Position numbers and translations under genes: made by a program. The notes under the pieces are model-generated. The model was not told the origin of the DNA and did no database searches. It saw nothing but the letters and a program-made list of their open reading frames with translations. A stretch of 64,000 nucleotides of DNA. It comes from Saprospiraceae bacterium (GTDB lineage: Bacteria; Bacteroidota; Bacteroidia; Chitinophagales; Saprospiraceae). Positions 60,803-64,000 of the stretch are shown in pieces. The stretch is taken from the NCBI GenBank assembly GCA_019638385.1, contig JAHBTW010000011.1:1-64000 (forward strand). Direction: 5' to 3'. The first letter of the stretch is position 1; each line of letters starts with the position of its first letter.

Positions 60803-61124
60803 TAACTTAATGACTTCGCCGGCAATGATCGTAAGATTAAAATCACATGCCCGTTTCTTAGACAGAGAGGGTCTCTCTCTAAGAGAGGTCCTCTTCTCTC
60901 AGCCTGTAGTCTCTCAGCCTGCACAGGATTATCACAGATTCGGCCGCTGAAGAAATCATTGAAATCTCTCGAATCTGTGGACAAACAAAACCAGGTACGC
61001 CGCAACGTCCCCATACAAGGCAATCGCAGGTTTATATGCGATTGCTCTGCGCCGCAGCTATTGAACCGGGCTGAATACTGGCAAAAATTCTATCTTTACC
61101 GCCGTTCAAAAAAACTGTGCGGGT
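60803..61124. other. Spacer with direct and inverted repeats upstream of mrpA
   Basis: No gene seen. TCTCTCAGCCTG occurs twice (60895-60906, 60910-60921). CACAGATTCG (60933-60942) pairs with CGAATCTGTG (60970-60979). GCAATCGCA (61020-61028) pairs with TGCGATTGC (61037-61045) around an 8-nt loop. TATCTTTA at 61091-61098 is close to a TAnnTTTG promoter, 27 bases before the mrpA ATG. Confidence 0.5.
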
Positions 61125-63422
61125 ATGTTAGCAGCCGTTTTGTCGGGGTTCGTATTTGCTTTTGCGTTGAGATTTGTGGGGCGGTACTTGCGCAATGGCA
61201 ATGCGGTGTGGGCCACGGCATTGCCATTGGGTTTGTTTGTTTACTTCGCCTCCTTACTGCCGCAAGTGGGCCGGGGCGAGGCGGTGACGGAGGTGTGGGA
61301 ATGGGCGCCCTCATTCGGCGTGGCGCTCGCTTTTCGGGCCGACGGCCTGGCGTTGCTCTTTGCGCTCATCATTACCGGAATCGGTACGCTTATCTATTGG
61401 TACACATCAAATTACCTCAAGGATCACCCTTCGGTGGATCGTTTTTTTGCCTATCTGAGTATCTTCATGGGCGCTATGTTGGGCATGGTTTTGTCTGACG
61501 ATCTCATCGCGCTGTTTTTATTTTGGGAACTGACCAGTATCAGTTCGTTTTTCCTCATCGGTTTCAAAAATGAAGAGGCTGCATCGCGGCGCGCGGCGCT
61601 CACGGCGCTCACGGTTACCGGTTTGGGTGGGCTGTTGTTGCTGGCGGCTGCTGTGCTCATTGGGCAGGCGGCGGGCGGGGAGTATTCTTTGCAAACCATC
61701 CGCGAGGGCGGGCTGGATTTGACAGCGCACCCCTGGTACGGCATCATTTTATTTTTTGTGTTCGGAGCGGCGTTTACCAAATCGGCGCAGTTTCCGTTTC
61801 ACTTTTGGTTGCCCGGCGCCATGAAAGCGCCTTCGCCGGTATCGGCCTATTTGCATTCGGCCACGATGGTGAAAGCGGGGGTATATCTGTTGCTGCGGCT
61901 TTCTCCGCTGTTGGGCGGCCATGATTACTGGCACATTCCACTCACGATAGTTGGCGCCTTCACGATGGTGTATGCCGGCGTGAACTTGTTGTTTCGCACC
62001 GATCTGAAAAGCATTCTGGCATATTCCACGGTAGCGGCATTGGGCGTTTTGGTCATGCTCATCGGCGTGGGTACGGCGGAAGCCATGCTGGCGGCTTTGG
62101 TGTTTGTGCCGGCCCATGCGTTGTACAAGGCGCCCCTGTTTTTGATAACGGGCATCCTTGACCACAGCGCCGGTTCGCGCGATGTCACCCGGCTGGCGGG
62201 GCTAAGGCATGTGATGTGGCCGGTGGCGTTGGCCGGCGGTTTGGCGGCGTTGTCCAATGCAGGCTTTCCGCTCAGCTTCGGTTTTGTGGGCAAAGACCTG
62301 ATTTATGAAGCGACTTTGCACAGCGGCTCCTGGGCGTATTGGCTCACGGGCGCGGCAGTGCTTACGGGGGTAACCTTGTTTTACGGCGGATTCATTGCGG
62401 GGGTAAAACCCTTTATGGGAGTGCTGCCCGAATCGTTCAAAGCGGCGCATCTGCCGCCGGGGGCACTCTGGATTCCGCCCCTGTTGGCGGCTGCGGCGGG
62501 TATTTTTTTCGGGCTGTTTCCCGGCTTGGCAGGCCATGCCCTTATAGCGCCGGCTCTGGAGGGCTTAATGCCGGGAGCGAATGCGCATTTGGCGGTGTGG
62601 CACGGGTTCAATACCGTGTTGTTGCTCAGCGGCATTACGCTGGCAGCCGGTGCGGCTTTGTATTATTTTTTCAAACCCTCCTCCGGCAAGGAAGCGTTTG
62701 TGGAACGGCTGGAGGGCATTTCGCCGAAAGGCATTGCCGAACGGATCAGCAAAGCGGCCATGGCGCTGTTTGGAGCATTTACCCACACGTTGCAAAACGG
62801 CTTCCTTCGGTATTATATACTCATGATCTTGAGCTTTACCATTGCACTGATCGGCTACGGTTTGTACACCGGAGGGCCTGTCAATGTGGACCTGAGCCGC
62901 ATGACGGAACTGGTGGGTTACGAGATTGCGCTGCTGGGCATCATGCTCATTTCCGTTCTGTTTACGGTTTTTACACAGTCGCGATTGGCGGCGGTGGCAG
63001 CTATGGGCGTGACGGGGTACGCCCTGTGTTTACTTTTTGTGTTTTACAGTGCGCCCGATCTGGCCATGACGCAATTCACGATAGACACCCTTACGGTCAT
63101 TCTTTTTGTGCTGGTGCTGTACCGGCTGCCGCGCTACCTGCCGATTTCCAGCCCTGGGTCGCGGTTGCGCGACGGGGCCGTGGCCCTCGCTTTTGGAGGC
63201 ATGATAACGGCGCTGGCGCTGGCGGTGCTGAATGAACCCATGACGCCGGAAGTATCGGCCTTCTATGCTGAAAACGCTTATACAATGGCCAAAGGAAAAA
63301 ATATAGTAAACGTCATTTTGGTGGACTTTCGCGGTGCGGATACCTTGGTGGAAATCAGCGTACTGACCATTGCGGCCATCGGCGTTTACAGCTTGTTGAA
63401 ACTGAAGCCGACCAACGATTAA
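61125..63422 (+). CDS. mrpA: Mrp-type Na+/H+ antiporter subunit A
   Basis: 765 residues, polytopic. Related to complex I subunit NuoL: LIALFLFWELTSISSFFLIG with the family Glu, GAAFTKSAQFPFHFWLPGAM then KAPSPVSAYLHSATMVKAGV, and YSTVAALGVLVMLIG. The C-terminal ~180 residues match the DUF4040/MnhB-like part found only in MrpA (LFVFYSAPDLAMTQFTIDTL). Part of a multi-subunit antiporter exporting Na+ in exchange for H+. The B subunit follows 2 bp later. Confidence 0.93.
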   Translation: MLAAVLSGFVFAFALRFVGRYLRNGNAVWATALPLGLFVYFASLLPQVGRGEAVTEVWEWAPSFGVALAFRADGLALLFALIITGIGTLIYWYTSNYLKDHPSVDRFFAYLSIFMGAMLGMVLSDDLIALFLFWELTSISSFFLIGFKNEEAASRRAALTALTVTGLGGLLLLAAAVLIGQAAGGEYSLQTIREGGLDLTAHPWYGIILFFVFGAAFTKSAQFPFHFWLPGAMKAPSPVSAYLHSATMVKAGVYLLLRLSPLLGGHDYWHIPLTIVGAFTMVYAGVNLLFRTDLKSILAYSTVAALGVLVMLIGVGTAEAMLAALVFVPAHALYKAPLFLITGILDHSAGSRDVTRLAGLRHVMWPVALAGGLAALSNAGFPLSFGFVGKDLIYEATLHSGSWAYWLTGAAVLTGVTLFYGGFIAGVKPFMGVLPESFKAAHLPPGALWIPPLLAAAAGIFFGLFPGLAGHALIAPALEGLMPGANAHLAVWHGFNTVLLLSGITLAAGAALYYFFKPSSGKEAFVERLEGISPKGIAERISKAAMALFGAFTHTLQNGFLRYYILMILSFTIALIGYGLYTGGPVNVDLSRMTELVGYEIALLGIMLISVLFTVFTQSRLAAVAAMGVTGYALCLLFVFYSAPDLAMTQFTIDTLTVILFVLVLYRLPRYLPISSPGSRLRDGAVALAFGGMITALALAVLNEPMTPEVSAFYAENAYTMAKGKNIVNVILVDFRGADTLVEISVLTIAAIGVYSLLKLKPTND

Positions 63423-63424
63423 TC

Positions 63425-63835
63425 ATGAAAACGATCATTCTCCAAACCGCATCGAACTATCTGCTGCCTTTGTTGCTGCTGTTTTCGGTTTTCATTTTGC
63501 TGCGGGGGCATTACCTGCCTGGCGGCGGCTTTGTGGGCGGCTTAGTGGCATCCATCGCTTTTGTACTGCACGCTTTTGCCAACGGATTGGACAAAACGCG
63601 CACGCTGCTGCGTCTGCATCCGGCCTATTTTATGCCTGCGGGGCTGGCCATAGCGCTGCTCAGCGGCCTGGCGCCCATGCTCAGCGCGTTGCCTTTTATG
63701 ACGGCGCTTTGGTACCCGACGCCGGCGCCGGTGGTGGGCATGATCGGTTCGCCGTTGTTTTTCGATATCGGGGTGTATCTGGTCGTTACCGGCGCTACCC
63801 TCACCATTATTTTCACCATCAGCGAAACCGCCTGA
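63425..63835 (+). CDS. mrpB: Mrp-type Na+/H+ antiporter subunit B
   Basis: 136 residues, four membrane helices. Family motif near residue 29: LRGHYLPGGGFVGGLVASIA, and the end IGSPLFFDIGVYLVVTGATL. Start ATG 63425 just after the mrpA stop. mrpC starts 4 bp after its stop. Confidence 0.93.
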   Translation: MKTIILQTASNYLLPLLLLFSVFILLRGHYLPGGGFVGGLVASIAFVLHAFANGLDKTRTLLRLHPAYFMPAGLAIALLSGLAPMLSALPFMTALWYPTPAPVVGMIGSPLFFDIGVYLVVTGATLTIIFTISETA

Positions 63836-63839
63836 GCGT

Positions 63840-64000
63840 ATGGAAGTCGTATTGGCACTCATGACCGGAGTTTTGTATGCCGCCGGTATTTTTCTGATCC
63901 TGCGGCGGAGTTTTGTAAAGCTCATCATCGGGTTGATCCTGTTGGGCAACGGCGCCAACCTGCTCATTTTTCTGTTGGGGCGCATTACTAAGGGCAAGCC
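63840..64000 (+). CDS. mrpC: Mrp-type Na+/H+ antiporter subunit C, 3' end outside window
   Basis: The first 53 residues are visible, with the NuoK-like pattern: MEVVLALMTGVLYAAGIFLI then LRRSFVKLIIGLILLGNGAN and LLIFLLG. Forms part of the antiporter membrane core. The operon presumably continues with mrpD-G. Confidence 0.88.
   Translation, partial: MEVVLALMTGVLYAAGIFLILRRSFVKLIIGLILLGNGANLLIFLLGRITKGK

Noticed and set aside
60959..61498. 179-codon plus-strand frame overlapping the mrpA start
   Set aside because: Out of frame with mrpA, and its second half is a shadow of the mrpA first helices.

Overview
The window is 64 kb of chromosome from a member of the Bacteroidota, most likely a Saprospiria-type (Saprospiraceae/Lewinella-like) bacterium. 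This rests on four proteins with type IX secretion (T9SS) type A C-terminal sorting domains, a PorE-like T9SS envelope protein, a GLPGLI-family gene next to a carboxypeptidase-regulatory/TonB-type outer membrane protein, promoters of the Bacteroidota form TAnnTTTG (some with a TTG/TTTG element about 20 nt upstream), and an ATP synthase operon that lacks atpD and atpC. The genus assignment is inference.

Layout. 0-3.3 kb: two secreted T9SS proteins. 3.6-10.7 kb: M28 peptidase, sterol-desaturase-like enzyme, pterin carbinolamine dehydratase, purA, an intact PIN toxin-antitoxin pair, a Fur regulator and a RelA/SpoT enzyme. 10.9-14.6 kb: tRNA-Leu(UAG), tig, clpP and clpX, a protein folding and degradation cluster, closed by a double palindrome that supplies the stop codons of clpX and of a convergent LEA-like gene. 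15.8-28.6 kb: ECF sigma factor and membrane partner, GH97 glucosidase, AAA/DUF4143 ATPase, PorE-like protein, DUF3841, rocD, a toxin-antitoxin fusion, a nicotinamidase-like protein without its cysteine, LolD-like ATPase, DUF2911. 28.7-38.1 kb: mgsA, cytochrome c peroxidase with sorting domain, GH20 hexosaminidase, M1 peptidase, outer membrane receptor and GLPGLI protein. 38.3-41.3 kb: a small accessory island with a Cys-rich secreted peptide, an HTH protein, an orphan antitoxin, a HEPN-CBS fusion, and a decayed PIN/antitoxin pair followed by a micro-ORF. 41.4-46.9 kb: atpBEFHAG. 47-57.4 kb: glycosyltransferases, a seven-repeat T9SS protein, a secreted-looking methyltransferase, DUF1295 membrane protein, a decayed nucleotidyltransferase module with a second micro-ORF, an NTF2-like protein. 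57.6-60.8 kb: ExbD, an XRE regulator and a lipoprotein gene interrupted at an 11-C tract, with overlapping divergent promoters between the last two. 61.1-64 kb: start of an Mrp-type Na+/H+ antiporter operon (mrpA, mrpB, partial mrpC).

The most notable signals are: (1) the probable phase-variable lipoprotein with a poly-C11 tract and divergent XRE gene; (2) a HEPN nuclease-like domain fused to a CBS pair; (3) a BrnT-type toxin fused in frame to an antitoxin-like domain; (4) two short leucine-rich-repeat-cap micro-ORFs, each 19-21 nt downstream of a different decayed toxin-type gene; (5) locally amplified palindromic word tracts in several spacers, including a perfect 23-bp stem between atpA and atpG. 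Frameshifts described here were read directly from the sequence, but sequencing error cannot be excluded.
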